Of a stretch of DNA of 64,000 nt, positions 38,938-49,068 are shown piece by piece. The notes below the pieces were generated by a model. It saw only the letters and a program-made list of their open reading frames with translations. It was not told the DNA's origin and searched no databases. Position numbers and translations under genes: made by a program. The stretch lies in the NCBI GenBank assembly GCA_000470055.1, contig HG326877.1, forward strand, positions 1,129,661 to 1,193,660. The letters are read 5' to 3'. Source of the DNA: Campylobacter coli 76339 (GTDB lineage Bacteria > Campylobacterota > Campylobacteria > Campylobacterales > Campylobacteraceae). Numbering within the stretch: the first letter of the stretch is position 1; the number at the start of each line of letters is the position of its first letter.

Positions 38938-39723
38938 TTATTTTTGATATTTTCTTTCCAAATAGCGTGAAAACATAGCTATAGGCAAGGTTAAAATAAG
39001 ATATGCAAAGGCCAAAACAATATATCCTTCTAGGGTTGCAAAGATATATGAATTCACTTCTTGTATGCTTTGCGTAAGCTCATTAAGCGCAATTACACTT
39101 AATAAAGAACTGTCCTTGATAAGATTAGCAAGCTGCCCACTAATAGGAGCTAAAATATTTTTTAAAGCTTGAGGAAAAATGATATATAAAAAAATTTGCC
39201 TTTCGCTAAGTCCTAAAGCTCTAGCACTTTCTATTTGAATGATAGGCACACTTAAAATGCCTGCTCTAAAAATTTCAGATAAATAAGCCGCTGAAAACAT
39301 TGAAAGGATAAATATACCTACAACATAACGATCGTCAAATCCCAAACTATTTGCAATGATATAAAAAACCAAAAGCACTTGTACAAGCAAAGGGGTTCCG
39401 CGGACAAGTTCTATATATAAAGTAGCAAAAAATCTCAAAATAATAATCTTGCTCAAAGAAAAAAAGCAAACTATAAGCCCTAAAATTACACTACACACTA
39501 AAGCTAAAAAACTAACAGATAGGGTTTGAAAAAAACCATAGATAATTTTATTTTTATATTCCAATAAAGAAACAAAATCAAAATGATAAGCACTCACACT
39601 AAAGCTAAAATAAAAAAATAAGCTCAAAATAAAAATTAAAATCAAAGCATTAAAAAATATCGTTTTTTTAGGAAGAGGTGCTTGAAATTTGAAATTTTTA
39701 CATTTTTGTATAAATAAAGACAA
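38938..39723 (-). CDS. Amino-acid ABC transporter permease
   Basis: 261 aa inner-membrane permease of the His/Glu/Gln/Arg family. It has an N-terminal hydrophobic segment, then the ABC permease domain (about 55-255) with FFQTLSVSFLALV at the start and the EAA loop SARALGLSERQIFLYIIFPQALKN, which docks the ATPase. LVRGTPLLVQ is the family signature. No ATPase or binding-protein gene is adjacent, so the partners are encoded elsewhere. Often annotated glnP in C. jejuni (Cj0940c); the substrate is not certain. Confidence 0.9.
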   Translation of the reverse strand: MSLFIQKCKNFKFQAPLPKKTIFFNALILIFILSLFFYFSFSVSAYHFDFVSLLEYKNKIIYGFFQTLSVSFLALVCSVILGLIVCFFSLSKIIILRFFATLYIELVRGTPLLVQVLLVFYIIANSLGFDDRYVVGIFILSMFSAAYLSEIFRAGILSVPIIQIESARALGLSERQIFLYIIFPQALKNILAPISGQLANLIKDSSLLSVIALNELTQSIQEVNSYIFATLEGYIVLAFAYLILTLPIAMFSRYLERKYQK

Positions 39724-39847
39724 GTTTTCTCCTTTTTATTGTAGATATTTTAGCCAAAGTCAAATTAAATTTAATTAAGCTCTATTTTTAAAATTTTTTA
39801 TAAGTTAAACTTAACTATGATTATAAAAACAAAATAAGGAAATTAAA

Positions 39848-40225
39848 ATGCTGATTTTTGGACACCATTTATTAGCACAAAATTCAAATTTTTACTTTAT
39901 TGATGAAAATAAAAAATTAAAAAAAGATCAAATTTCTTGCTTTTTATACAATGAGGAAATCATCCAAAATGCAAGAAATGAAAATTTGGATTTTGCCGTT
40001 TTAATACAAGATAAAAATGAAATTTTTCTAAGCAATGCCTTGGGGGCTAAATTTTTAATTTTTAATGATGAAAATTTAGCTCGTTTTGCTTCCGAGGTAG
40101 CAGAATTTTATCTCTTTGATAGTAAAATTTTACTCCTAGTTGAAAATTTACATAAACTTGAAAAAGCTTATGAATTAAGAGTTGATGGAGTGATTTTAAA
40201 AAGTCTGATACAAGATTATCATTAA
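39848..40225 (+). CDS. Small uncharacterised cytoplasmic protein
   Basis: 125 aa, no signal or membrane helix. Composition is acidic, with short alternating strands and helices (LDFAVLIQDKNEIFLSNALGAKFLIFND, shown in parts: FAVLIQDKNE, AKFLIFNDEN), suggesting a small alpha/beta fold. It looks like the tail of a Rossmann-type sensor domain but matches no family I can name. AAGG precedes the ATG by about eight bases. It forms its own unit, ending in a strong hairpin. Probable counterpart of Cj0939c. Confidence 0.75.
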   Translation: MLIFGHHLLAQNSNFYFIDENKKLKKDQISCFLYNEEIIQNARNENLDFAVLIQDKNEIFLSNALGAKFLIFNDENLARFASEVAEFYLFDSKILLLVENLHKLEKAYELRVDGVILKSLIQDYH

Positions 40226-40250
40226 GAAAAAACCATCCTTGATGATAATC
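40214..40250 (+). terminator. Strong hairpin at the end of the 125-aa gene
   Basis: A 13-bp stem, GATTATCATTAAG (40214-40226) with CTTGATGATAATC (40238-40250), has one T-G wobble and an 11-nt loop. The left arm covers the stop codon of the gene. TTTAGTTTTG follows. Convergent with the Lol-type permease gene, so it may work in both directions. Confidence 0.75.
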
Positions 40251-40282
40251 TTTAGTTTTGCGTAGTTCCTAGTTTATACTTT

Positions 40283-41488
40283 TTATTCGTTTCTTAAAGT
40301 ATCTAAAACATTGATTTGTGTTGCTTTTTTAGCAGGATAATAAGAAGATAAAGCAATGATTATCAAAGCACCCACCAAGGTTAAAGAAAAATCCATCACA
40401 GATAAATCAAGCGGTAATTTGCTCGTACCATAAACATCTGCAGGCAAAGTGACAATATCAAAATTTCCTAAAAGCCACAAAGCAAAAAATGCGAGTATGA
40501 TTCCTATGATCATACCGCCACCACCTATTAGCATGCCTAAAGCAAAAAAGCTTTTCTTTATTTCCAATTTGCTTGCACCTAAGGCAAGTAAAAGTGCGAT
40601 TTCGGCGCGACGATTCATTACTATCATCAGCAAAGAACTCACTATATTCAAGCTTGCCACCAAGATAATAAGCATCAAAACAATAAAAAGCGCTCTTTTT
40701 TCAAGCTTAAGGGCAGAAAAGAAGTTTTGATTTTGTTCCCACCAGCCTACAACAGCATAATCACTCTTTAGGTAGGATTTAAGTTTTTCTACATCTTTAA
40801 ATGCATTTTCACTATAAACATGTACACCATCATAACTTTGTTGATTGCTGATACCAAGTACTTTTCGAAGTGCGTTTACATCCGTGTACATATAAGCTTT
40901 ATCATAAAATATAAGCCCTGAAGTAAAACGCGCTTTCACATCAAAGCGTTTAGCTTGCGGAACTAAAGAAAATCCACTGGGACTAAGATTTGAAAAGATA
41001 AGTGAAAGTTTGTCGTTTTTATGTAAGTTAAGTTCATCTGCAAGCACCGAACCCACAAGTATATCAAAGCCACTTAAATTCTCATCTTTTAATGCTTTAG
41101 CTACCACTTCATTAATTTTAATTTCATCGTTGAAATTCACGCCAAAAAGGACACCTCCCTCAAAGCGATTGTCTGCTTTTGCTACAACTTGAGTGCTAAT
41201 ATATGGACTAAAAAGCAAATGAGGAAATTCTCTTTTAAGCTCTGTTACCAAATCATCATTCATAGGAGAATAAAATTTTGGCACTATGGTAATAGGATAA
41301 TTCATCACAAAAAAACGCTTTTCAAATTCTTTATCAAAGCCATTCATGATAGCCATTGCCACAAGTAAAACACAAAGTCCTACACAAACCCCTAGAAAAG
41401 CTAAAAGCATAGAGAGATTGATAAAGGGTTGCTCTTTATCAAATCTTAAGTATTTAAAAAGTAGATATTTTAAAACGCTTTTTTTCAA
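40283..41488 (-). CDS. Lipoprotein-releasing ABC permease (LolC/LolE/LolF type)
   Basis: 401-aa FtsX-like membrane protein: helix 1 near 20-45, a periplasmic MacB-like domain (about 50-260), then three C-terminal helices (about 265-390) ending [13 protein letters not shown]. It releases mature lipoproteins from the inner membrane to LolA. Only one such gene is seen here, and epsilonproteobacteria are thought to use a single LolF-like permease, so the LolC/E choice is left open. It overlaps the secA end by 4 bp. lolA is on the other side of secA, giving a physical cluster of lipoprotein sorting and secretion. The LolD ATPase gene is not in the window. Confidence 0.87.
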   Translation of the reverse strand: MKKSVLKYLLFKYLRFDKEQPFINLSMLLAFLGVCVGLCVLLVAMAIMNGFDKEFEKRFFVMNYPITIVPKFYSPMNDDLVTELKREFPHLLFSPYISTQVVAKADNRFEGGVLFGVNFNDEIKINEVVAKALKDENLSGFDILVGSVLADELNLHKNDKLSLIFSNLSPSGFSLVPQAKRFDVKARFTSGLIFYDKAYMYTDVNALRKVLGISNQQSYDGVHVYSENAFKDVEKLKSYLKSDYAVVGWWEQNQNFFSALKLEKRALFIVLMLIILVASLNIVSSLLMIVMNRRAEIALLLALGASKLEIKKSFFALGMLIGGGGMIIGIILAFFALWLLGNFDIVTLPADVYGTSKLPLDLSVMDFSLTLVGALIIIALSSYYPAKKATQINVLDTLRNE

Positions 41489-44073
41489 GCTAAAATTCCT
41501 TGTTTAGGCCCACTTTTTCCATGACATTCTTTAAATTTTTTACCGCTTCCGCAAGGGCAAGGAGCATTGCGTGGAACTTTTTTAAATTCAGCTTCACCTA
41601 AATTATCCTCACTAGCACCCATTTCTACTGATTTTTCAAATAAAGCTTCATTTTCTTGATTTGCTTTTTCTTCTAAATTTTGTGCTTCTTCTTGATTAAA
41701 TTTCACACTAAAAAGCAATTTGATGCTATCAAATTTGATACGATTAACAAGCTCTAAAAAAAGATTATAACTTTCTTTTTTGTATTCCACCAAAGGATCT
41801 TTTTGATTATATCCGCGAAGTCCTATACCTGTTTTTAAAATATCCATTTGATATAAATGCTCACGCCAAGCATTGTCTAAAACTTGCAAATATAAAATAC
41901 GCTCTATATGATGAAGCTGTTTAGAATCCAATTTTGACATTTTTTCATCGTATGATTTTTCTAGTATTTCGCTTAGTTTTTCTTGCATTTCGATCAAGCT
42001 AAGATTTTCAAAATCACTTTGTTTAAGTTCAATGGAACATTCATCCAAAATTTTAGCTTTTAAATTTTCAAAATTTAATTCTGCTCCACTTTCTTCGATC
42101 ATAAAATCATTCATGACATAAGCACTGTATTCTGCGATATTTTGTGAAATTTTGGTTTTGATATCATATTCTTCGTCTAAAAGTTCATTACGGTAACGAT
42201 AGATAGTCTTTCTTTGTTCATTGGCCACATCATCGTATTCGAGCAAATGCTTTCTGCTTTCAAAATGTAAGCTTTCAACTTTTTTTTGCGCATTTTCAAC
42301 CGCTCTTGTCACAATTTTTGATTCTATATGTTCACCCTCTTGTATACCTAAGCGATCCATAATATTTTTGATACGATCTCCACCAAAAATTCTTAAAAGA
42401 TTATCTTCCAAACTCAAATAAAAACGGCTAATACCTGGATCACCCTGTCTTCCGGCACGACCACGAAGTTGATTATCAATCCTACGGCTTTCGTGTCTTT
42501 CTGTACCAATAATATAAAGCCCACCCAAAGCTCTTATCTCATCATCGATTTTTATATCCACACCACGACCTGCCATATTTGTAGCGATAGTCACTGCACC
42601 TTTTTTTCCCGCATCTTGGATAATTAGAGCCTCTTGTTCATGATTTTTAGCATTTAAAACATGATGAGGAATTTTTTCTTTTACAAGCATATTGTGAAAA
42701 ACTTCACTTCTTTCAATGCTTGCAGTTCCTACAAGTACAGGTTGTCCTTTAGCGTTTGCTTTTTTGATTTCTTCGATTACAGCTTTAAATTTTTCATTTT
42801 GAGTTTTATAAATCAAATCATCCTTATCCTGTCTTTTGATAGGGATATTTGTAGGTATAGAAACAACATCTAAGCTGTAAATTTGGGAAAATTCAGTTGC
42901 TTCTGTTTGTGCCGTTCCTGTCATACCGGCTAATTTTTCATACATTCTAAAATAGTTTTGAAATGTAATATCAGCTAAAGTCTGGCTTTCTTCTTGAATT
43001 TTTACATTTTCCTTAGCCTCTAAAGCTTGATGAAGTCCTTCGCTAAATCGGCGACCCTCGCTTAAACGACCCGTAAATTCATCAACGATGATTACTTCGT
43101 TATTTCTTAGAACATAATGCACATCTTTTTCAAAAAGATTGTGTGCTTTTAAAGCTTGATCAAGCTGATGAGCCAAGATAGCATTATCAAGACTGTATAA
43201 ATTTTCCACACCAAATAATTTTTCAGCTTTAGCAATTCCCGCTTCTGTGATTAAGATATTACGATTTTTTTCATCCACTATAAAATCACCCTCAGGTTTA
43301 GCAGGAGGTAAAACCGCCTCACCTCTTTGCATTTGCTTGGCTACTTCATTTGCCTTGATATAACCATCTAAAGTACGATTTGTAGGGCCACTGATGATAA
43401 GTGGAGTTCTTGCTTCATCGATTAAAATACTATCTACTTCATCCACAATAACAAAATGATGTTCTCTTTGTACCTTTTCAGCCTTTGAAAATTTCATATT
43501 ATCACGCAAATAATCAAAGCCAAATTCATTATTTGTCCCATAAGTAATATCACAATCATAGGCTTTTTTATGCTCTAAATCACTATTTTGAGACGAAAGA
43601 ATCACGCCTACACTAAAGCCTAGGAAATTATAAATCGCACTCATTTGTTCCGCATCTCTTTTAGCCAAATAATCATTGACTGTAACCACATGCACGCCTT
43701 TTCCACTCATGGCATTTAGCACAACAGGTAGAGTTGCCACAAGAGTTTTACCCTCCCCTGTTTTCATTTCTGCGATTTTTCCATGGTGCAAAACCATACC
43801 GCCGATTAATTGTACATCAAAATGGCGCATATTTAAAGTTCTTTTTCCTACTTCTCTAACTATGGCAAAGACATCGTTTAAGATATCGCTTTCTTTTTTT
43901 TCTCCACTTAGAATTTGCTCTTTAAATTTTCCAAATTCGGCCTTTAATTCATCATCATTTAATTTTTGATATTTGCTCTCAAGAGCATTTATTTGTGTTA
44001 CTCGTTTAAGATATTTTTTTACTTCGCGATCATTTTTTGTCCCAAATACGGCTTTTAAGGTATTTAAAAACAT
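41485..44073 (-). CDS. secA: Preprotein translocase motor SecA
   Basis: ATPase that pushes unfolded preproteins through SecYEG. 862 aa. Seen in order: helicase-like NBD1 with [14 protein letters not shown] (Walker A) and [15 protein letters not shown] (Walker B), the preprotein cross-linking domain, NBD2 with [11 protein letters not shown], the helical scaffold/wing domain, and a C-terminal zinc site [15 protein letters not shown] that binds SecB or membranes. All are intact. Single-gene promoter region (44074-44181) is shared with the divergent lolA. Confidence 0.97.
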   Translation of the reverse strand: MFLNTLKAVFGTKNDREVKKYLKRVTQINALESKYQKLNDDELKAEFGKFKEQILSGEKKESDILNDVFAIVREVGKRTLNMRHFDVQLIGGMVLHHGKIAEMKTGEGKTLVATLPVVLNAMSGKGVHVVTVNDYLAKRDAEQMSAIYNFLGFSVGVILSSQNSDLEHKKAYDCDITYGTNNEFGFDYLRDNMKFSKAEKVQREHHFVIVDEVDSILIDEARTPLIISGPTNRTLDGYIKANEVAKQMQRGEAVLPPAKPEGDFIVDEKNRNILITEAGIAKAEKLFGVENLYSLDNAILAHQLDQALKAHNLFEKDVHYVLRNNEVIIVDEFTGRLSEGRRFSEGLHQALEAKENVKIQEESQTLADITFQNYFRMYEKLAGMTGTAQTEATEFSQIYSLDVVSIPTNIPIKRQDKDDLIYKTQNEKFKAVIEEIKKANAKGQPVLVGTASIERSEVFHNMLVKEKIPHHVLNAKNHEQEALIIQDAGKKGAVTIATNMAGRGVDIKIDDEIRALGGLYIIGTERHESRRIDNQLRGRAGRQGDPGISRFYLSLEDNLLRIFGGDRIKNIMDRLGIQEGEHIESKIVTRAVENAQKKVESLHFESRKHLLEYDDVANEQRKTIYRYRNELLDEEYDIKTKISQNIAEYSAYVMNDFMIEESGAELNFENLKAKILDECSIELKQSDFENLSLIEMQEKLSEILEKSYDEKMSKLDSKQLHHIERILYLQVLDNAWREHLYQMDILKTGIGLRGYNQKDPLVEYKKESYNLFLELVNRIKFDSIKLLFSVKFNQEEAQNLEEKANQENEALFEKSVEMGASEDNLGEAEFKKVPRNAPCPCGSGKKFKECHGKSGPKQGILA

Positions 44074-44181
44074 TTTTAAACCTCTTTTGATATTTTTTTC
44101 AAACTATGATTATAACGATTATTTAATTAAAATTAGCTAGAATGCTACAAAAATTCCAAAATAAATTTATAAGGCAATTGT

Positions 44182-44691
44182 ATGAAAAAAATATTTTGTT
44201 TATTTTTCTTTTTTTTAAGTCATATTTTAGCTACTGATCTTAATTTTAATACCTATTCTAGCAATTTCACACAGTCAGTAAAATCAAAAAATTCGACGCT
44301 TTCCTACTCAGGACATTTTACTTTAAGTCAAGAACAAGCTTATTGGAGCTATGACACTCCAAGCAAAAAAGAAATATATATCAATAAAAATCAAATTGTT
44401 TTAGTAGAGCATGATTTAGAACAAGTTGTCTTTTCACATCTTGATAACATTCCTAATCTCAATGAGATTTTTAAAAAAGCAAAACATTTAAACGATAATC
44501 AATTGATCGCAAAATATGAAAATATAAATTATACTATCACTCTTAAGGATAATGAAATTCAAAGCATTGCCTATAAGGATGAATTTGAAAACGATATTTT
44601 AATCACTCTAAATCATCAAATTAAAAATCCTACCATCAACTCTGAAGTTTTTAAACCCAAATTTCCCAATCATTACGATATTATCCGATAA
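44182..44691 (+). CDS. lolA: Outer-membrane lipoprotein carrier LolA
   Basis: 169 aa with a signal peptide (1 to about 18, cleavage after ILAT or SHILA). The mature part has the LolA half-barrel features: NFTQSV near the start, FTLSQEQAYWSYDTPSKKEIYINKNQ in parts (YWSYDTPSKKE, IYINKNQIVLVE) and a C-terminal NHYDIIR. It carries lipoproteins through the periplasm to the outer membrane. AAGG 11 bases upstream. Convergent with the next gene, 3 bp between stops. Confidence 0.9.
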   Translation: MKKIFCLFFFFLSHILATDLNFNTYSSNFTQSVKSKNSTLSYSGHFTLSQEQAYWSYDTPSKKEIYINKNQIVLVEHDLEQVVFSHLDNIPNLNEIFKKAKHLNDNQLIAKYENINYTITLKDNEIQSIAYKDEFENDILITLNHQIKNPTINSEVFKPKFPNHYDIIR

Positions 44692-44694
44692 GAC

Positions 44695-45390
44695 TTAAGG
44701 TATAGTTGAATTTGTATCCAAATTCAACTCAAAGCCTTTTTCTTTAGAATTATTGCTTTCTTTAAAAATTTGCGGTGGATTCGCAATCAAATCTCGTTTT
44801 ATCTTCTCTTCTATATCTGTAATTTTAGGAATATCAAGAGTATTGATATCGATTTCTCCGTTATCTTCTTGATTTTGGGTATTATCATCTTTAAAAAGTT
44901 GATCAATTTGTGGAGCTTTTATATTGGAAATATTTGGAACCGCAGGAGCTTGTGGAATTTCTAAGTTATCAAGAGCTTTTTTAACTTCACTACCTACATT
45001 TTTTTCCTTAGCCTCAGTGCTTTCTAAAAAGCGCTTAAATTCTTCTAAATCAAATTTTTCCACTCCACTTAAAGACAGGATATAAATATCATTGATTTTA
45101 ATTTTGTATTTTTTATCTATAAATTTTTCTAAAGTTTTTTTAAAATTATTTTTCCCAAGTTCCGTAAAAATATCTTCATAAAAAAATCCAGAAATCACAG
45201 TATTTACCGCATCTGTAAGTTTATTTTCATTTTCTTTTAATTTCTCACCTTCAAATTCTAAAGAAATTTCAACTTTTTTAAGTACATTTGCTCCGCTTTT
45301 TGAGTATAAATCTGTTCTTATTTTATCAAGTTCTAGACTTTGTGCATTAAGACTTAAAGATAAAAAAGCAAGCAAAAATATTTTTTTCAT
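44695..45390 (-). CDS. Uncharacterised secreted protein
   Basis: 231 aa from the ATG at 45390 (AAGG at a normal distance; the ATG at 45396 is too close to it). Signal peptide MKKIFLLAFLSLSLNAQS. The mature part starts with a helical charged domain resembling the flagellar FliL/Pal-free region (EISLEFEGEKL; TDAVNTVISGFF; NDIYILSL), then an acidic Asn/Pro-rich tail. The TDAVNTVISGFF to IYILSL pattern is reminiscent of the FliL periplasmic domain, but this is only a resemblance. It ends 3 bp from lolA and is downstream of the helicase gene by 10 bp. Counterpart of Cj0944c. Confidence 0.78.
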   Translation of the reverse strand: MKKIFLLAFLSLSLNAQSLELDKIRTDLYSKSGANVLKKVEISLEFEGEKLKENENKLTDAVNTVISGFFYEDIFTELGKNNFKKTLEKFIDKKYKIKINDIYILSLSGVEKFDLEEFKRFLESTEAKEKNVGSEVKKALDNLEIPQAPAVPNISNIKAPQIDQLFKDDNTQNQEDNGEIDINTLDIPKITDIEEKIKRDLIANPPQIFKESNNSKEKGFELNLDTNSTIP

Positions 45391-45400
45391 TCTCATCCTT

Positions 45401-46744
45401 TTAAATTATATTATCTTCCAATTCAAGATCTAAAAAATCATTATTTTGATAAAATTCTCTTACGCTTGTATCAAATTTTAAAATACTAGCAAAATAGGCT
45501 TTAAAATTTATTCTTTTTGTAAAATAAATTTTAAGAGTAGCAGGATTTATAGCACGCGATAAAGCCACATAAAGCTGTCCATTTTCAAAAATATGATCGA
45601 TATCGCATACTAATTTTTCTATACTCATACCCTGTGATTTATGTATGGTAATAGCATAAGCTAGTTTAATAGGAAATTGACTTACACTTGCAAGCACATT
45701 GATAAACATTTCATTGTTATTTTGCTCAAGCTCTTCCATAAAAAATACATAAGGTTCAAGCATGATTTTAACACCATTGCTTTTCATAATGCCAATATAA
45801 GTTTTATCCTCTTCATAAGTAATGCTTTCAATAATGCCTTGCTCGCCATTATAATATCCCTTATCCCAATTATTTACGCAAAAAATAACGCGCGCACCTA
45901 TTTTGATCTTAAGCTCATCTAAAATGTTTAAACTTTTTATCCAAGTTTGAATTTTATGCTCATCTATATCTTGACATTCTTTGCGAATTTCAGCCTTAAA
46001 GCAAACAAGCGGACTTTCAAGCTTATTTAATCTATCGTCATTGACAGCATTTACCTTTTTATTTATACTACAAAGCAAGGTATAATCATCATCTAATTCT
46101 TCTATTTCTTTTGTATTAATGCATAAATTTTCAAAAAAGTTTAAAATTTTATCATCCAAAAACCCTTGCCTAATCAAGGATAAATTTCCATAAAATTCTA
46201 AATTATGTGTTCTTTTTGGCTGAGTTAATTTGATATTTTTAAATTTTAATTCCTTCCAAAAAAAGGAAGAAAAAGCATAGGTGGAATTTATAAAAAGATT
46301 TTCTTTTTTTTCTTTAATCACAGGCGGCAATTGAAAAAAATCACCCACAACTAAAATTTTGCCATCAAATTGTGAATTTTTCAATCTAAAACCTATCATC
46401 TCAAAAATATCAGCACTTACCATAGAAATTTCATCGATGATAATCAGATCAATTTTTTTGAGGCTTTCTTTTAATTTTACAACCCTCTCCCTTTGTTTTT
46501 GATTGCGATCAAAGACACTAAGCGTGGTCATATCTTGACAATAACCCAAACAAAAAAAGCTATGTAGAGTTACTCCTGCTATATTAAATGCCGAAAGCGC
46601 GCTAGAACCAAGAGCTACAACAATCTTACCTTGTCTTTTATAAGAGTGTATGAGTTCATTGGTTAAAAAACTTTTCCCAACACCTGCACCACCACTTAAA
46701 AAAACATTATCATAGACTAAAAATTTCTCTAGTTTATCAAGCAT
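45401..46744 (-). CDS. Pif1/RecD-like superfamily 1B helicase
   Basis: 447 aa. Walker A LSGGAGVGKSFLTNE near residue 17-31, motif II IIDEISMVSADIFEM, a motif III-like GDFFQLPPV, and a C-terminal UvrD/RecD-like end with TIHKSQGMSIEK (motif V) and LYVALSRA (motif VI). These order as in Pif1 helicases, which unwind forked DNA, RNA-DNA hybrids and G-quadruplexes. Activity on any one substrate is inference. It starts 10 bp upstream of the secreted-protein gene. Counterpart of Cj0945c. Confidence 0.9.
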   Translation of the reverse strand: MLDKLEKFLVYDNVFLSGGAGVGKSFLTNELIHSYKRQGKIVVALGSSALSAFNIAGVTLHSFFCLGYCQDMTTLSVFDRNQKQRERVVKLKESLKKIDLIIIDEISMVSADIFEMIGFRLKNSQFDGKILVVGDFFQLPPVIKEKKENLFINSTYAFSSFFWKELKFKNIKLTQPKRTHNLEFYGNLSLIRQGFLDDKILNFFENLCINTKEIEELDDDYTLLCSINKKVNAVNDDRLNKLESPLVCFKAEIRKECQDIDEHKIQTWIKSLNILDELKIKIGARVIFCVNNWDKGYYNGEQGIIESITYEEDKTYIGIMKSNGVKIMLEPYVFFMEELEQNNNEMFINVLASVSQFPIKLAYAITIHKSQGMSIEKLVCDIDHIFENGQLYVALSRAINPATLKIYFTKRINFKAYFASILKFDTSVREFYQNNDFLDLELEDNII

Positions 46745-46792
46745 TATATTTCCTTAGCTTTAATTATAACTACTTTTTGTAAAAGGTTGATT

Positions 46793-48157
46793 ATGAAAAT
46801 TTGGCTATATCCCTGTCTTGCAACATTATTTTTTACCGCTTGCTCCTTAAAAGAATCAGAACTAAATTTAAACTCATCACAGGAAATTTCAAATTTTAAA
46901 CATCAACAAGATTCGCATTATGCAAAACTCGAATTTGATCAAAATATCAGTGTTTTATCTAAAATGAATCAAAATATAAATTTTGATTTTCAAAAATACA
47001 AACAGCACTTTTTTAGCCCATGGCACAGTTCTTTTAAAACTCTAAAAAATCAAAATCTTTTTTGGTCATTTTCTTTATATACAAATCCTAAAAATACTTA
47101 TTATTTCTTTAACAAGCAAGCAATCCCCTTATCGTGGTTTGAAAAAACCATAGATAATGCAAATATCAAAGAACTAGGCAAGCTTAATAAAAAAGCATTG
47201 ATTATACAAAACACTCTTGTTAAAAACATTCCTACACAAAGAGCGATTTTAAAAAATCCTTTTTTTCAAAGCGAAGGAATTCCCTTTGATTATGCAAGCG
47301 ATAGTATTTTAAATGCGGGCACCCCTATCTTAGTTTCGCATTTTAGTAAGGATAAACGCTATGCTTTTGTGTTAAGTGAAGCAGGGGTGGGTTTTATAGA
47401 AAGCAAGGATTTGGAATTTTTTTCTAACAATAGAGCACAAATTTATGAAAAACTTAATTTTCTTACACCTTTAAAAGAAAAATTAGTTATTTTAGATGAA
47501 GATGGAAATTTTTTCTTTGAAAGCAGAATCGGAGCGATTTATCCTTATTATAAGGAAGATAAAAATTATTTTTACGGAAAAATAGGCCCTAAAAAATACA
47601 AGATATCTAAAGATGATGCAAGTAAATTTCCTCTCAATTTCAATGATGAAAATTTAAAAAATCAAATTTCTGAAGTTTTAAATTTGCCTTATGGCTGGGG
47701 CGGTTACAATTTCGAAAGAGATTGCTCTTTACTCACTCGCGATGTCTTTTCAGCTTTTGGGCTTTATTTGCCAAGAAATTCAGCTGCGCAAAAAAATTCT
47801 TTTACGCATTTTGATATAGGCACTCTTGATAATTCTCAAAAAAAAGATTTCTTAGATCGTTTTGGAAAAGCTTATTTAAATTTACTCTATTTGCCCGGTC
47901 ACATAATGCTTTATGCAGGAAAAATTTCAGATAAAAATGTCGCTGTGCACAATATATGGGGATTAAGAAAAGACGAAACTCAAAGACTGCTTATAAGCTC
48001 GAGCGTTATTACTAGCTTAGAAATTGGAAAAGATGAAATTTCAAAAGAAAATTTATTGCTTTCAAGACTTAAGGAAGTGAGTTTTATTTCTTTAAATAAA
48101 GAAGAAAAAGAACAAATTCTAAACTACTTAGAAAAGTTAAAAAATAAAGCAAACTAA
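46793..48157 (+). CDS. NlpC/P60 lipoprotein with SH3 domains (cell-wall peptidase)
   Basis: 454-aa lipoprotein. Lipobox at LFFTAC with Cys17. Residues about 75-290 form SH3-like wall-binding domains. The C-terminal NlpC/P60 peptidase domain has Cys in NFERDCSLLTRDVF, His in LPGHIMLY and the polar residue near VAVHNIWG. Such enzymes cut the peptide stem of peptidoglycan between gamma-D-Glu and meso-DAP. The start is the ATG at 46793 with AAGG upstream, not the TTG six bases before. Related to the helical-shape endopeptidase class of Campylobacter only by fold. Counterpart of Cj0946. Ends in a strong hairpin. Confidence 0.88.
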   Translation: MKIWLYPCLATLFFTACSLKESELNLNSSQEISNFKHQQDSHYAKLEFDQNISVLSKMNQNINFDFQKYKQHFFSPWHSSFKTLKNQNLFWSFSLYTNPKNTYYFFNKQAIPLSWFEKTIDNANIKELGKLNKKALIIQNTLVKNIPTQRAILKNPFFQSEGIPFDYASDSILNAGTPILVSHFSKDKRYAFVLSEAGVGFIESKDLEFFSNNRAQIYEKLNFLTPLKEKLVILDEDGNFFFESRIGAIYPYYKEDKNYFYGKIGPKKYKISKDDASKFPLNFNDENLKNQISEVLNLPYGWGGYNFERDCSLLTRDVFSAFGLYLPRNSAAQKNSFTHFDIGTLDNSQKKDFLDRFGKAYLNLLYLPGHIMLYAGKISDKNVAVHNIWGLRKDETQRLLISSSVITSLEIGKDEISKENLLLSRLKEVSFISLNKEEKEQILNYLEKLKNKAN

Positions 48158-48162
48158 TTTTT

Positions 48163-48187
48163 AAAGCTCTTTATCAAAAAGAGCTTT
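48163..48187. terminator. Bidirectional terminator after the NlpC/P60 gene
   Basis: A perfect 10-bp stem, AAAGCTCTTT (48163-48172) and AAAGAGCTTT (48178-48187), encloses a 5-nt loop. T-rich sequence follows on the plus strand and A-rich sequence precedes it, so it can serve the NlpC gene and the convergent aguB gene. Confidence 0.85.
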
Positions 48188-48195
48188 TTAATTTT

Positions 48196-49068
48196 TCAAT
48201 CAATAAATCTTTTTGATAAATTGCTAAAATACTCTATGCGTCTATCGCGTAAAAAAGGCCACCAACGACGCACATTTTCACTTCTCTCTAAATCAATATC
48301 GACAAGCTTTATGCATTCATTTTCACTATCTAAAATACAAATTTCTTCACCTTGTGGCCCAAAAACAAAAGAATTTCCCCAAAATCTTATCCCCTCTTCT
48401 ACACCACTTTTATCCTCTTCAAAGCCCACTCTATTAACTGCTACGGTATACAAACCGTTAGCAATAGCATGTCCTTTTTGAACCCCTAGCCAAGCACCAA
48501 GTTGTCTTTGTTTTTCTTCTTTTTCATCCTTGTCAAACCAACCAATAGCAGTAGGATAAATCAGAATTTGAGCTCCTTTTAAAGCCATAAGTCTAGCCGC
48601 TTCAGGATACCACTGATCCCAACAAACAAGCACTCCAAGCTTTCCTAAACTTGTATTTATAGGCTCAAAACCCAAATCACCTGGGGTAAAATAGAATTTT
48701 TCATAAAAACAAGGATCATCAGGTATATGCATCTTGCGATACTTGCCTGCCATACTTCCGTCTTTTTCAAAAACTACAGCAGTATTATGATAAAGCCCTG
48801 CGCTTCTTTTTTCAAAAAGCGAAGTAAGTAAAACTACACCATGTTTCTTTGCTACGCTCGACCAAAACTGCACATCTTTTTCATAATCATTTGCCAAATC
48901 AAAAAATTCCACATTTTCACTTTGACAAAAATACTCGCTTTGATGAAGCTCTCCTAAGCAAACAAGCTCGGCTCCTTGCTTAGCAGCTTGTTCGATAAAT
49001 TCGCAAGTTTTTTCTATGGTTTTTTCTTTAGTAGAATGAAATTTTTGTTGAATTAGTGCAATTTTCAT
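48196..49068 (-). CDS. aguB: N-carbamoylputrescine amidase
   Basis: Hydrolyses N-carbamoylputrescine to putrescine, CO2 and ammonia. 290-aa nitrilase-fold enzyme with the Glu-Lys-Cys triad: Glu40 (CLGELHQSE), Lys in YRKMHIPDD and Cys in VLVCWDQWYPEA. The YFTPGD stretch and the WWPFLRDRRIEYF end fit AguB. The agmatine deiminase gene is two genes upstream, so the whole two-step route from agmatine is local. Overlaps the cation-efflux gene by 4 bp. Counterpart of Cj0947c. Confidence 0.93.
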   Translation of the reverse strand: MKIALIQQKFHSTKEKTIEKTCEFIEQAAKQGAELVCLGELHQSEYFCQSENVEFFDLANDYEKDVQFWSSVAKKHGVVLLTSLFEKRSAGLYHNTAVVFEKDGSMAGKYRKMHIPDDPCFYEKFYFTPGDLGFEPINTSLGKLGVLVCWDQWYPEAARLMALKGAQILIYPTAIGWFDKDEKEEKQRQLGAWLGVQKGHAIANGLYTVAVNRVGFEEDKSGVEEGIRFWGNSFVFGPQGEEICILDSENECIKLVDIDLERSENVRRWWPFLRDRRIEYFSNLSKRFID

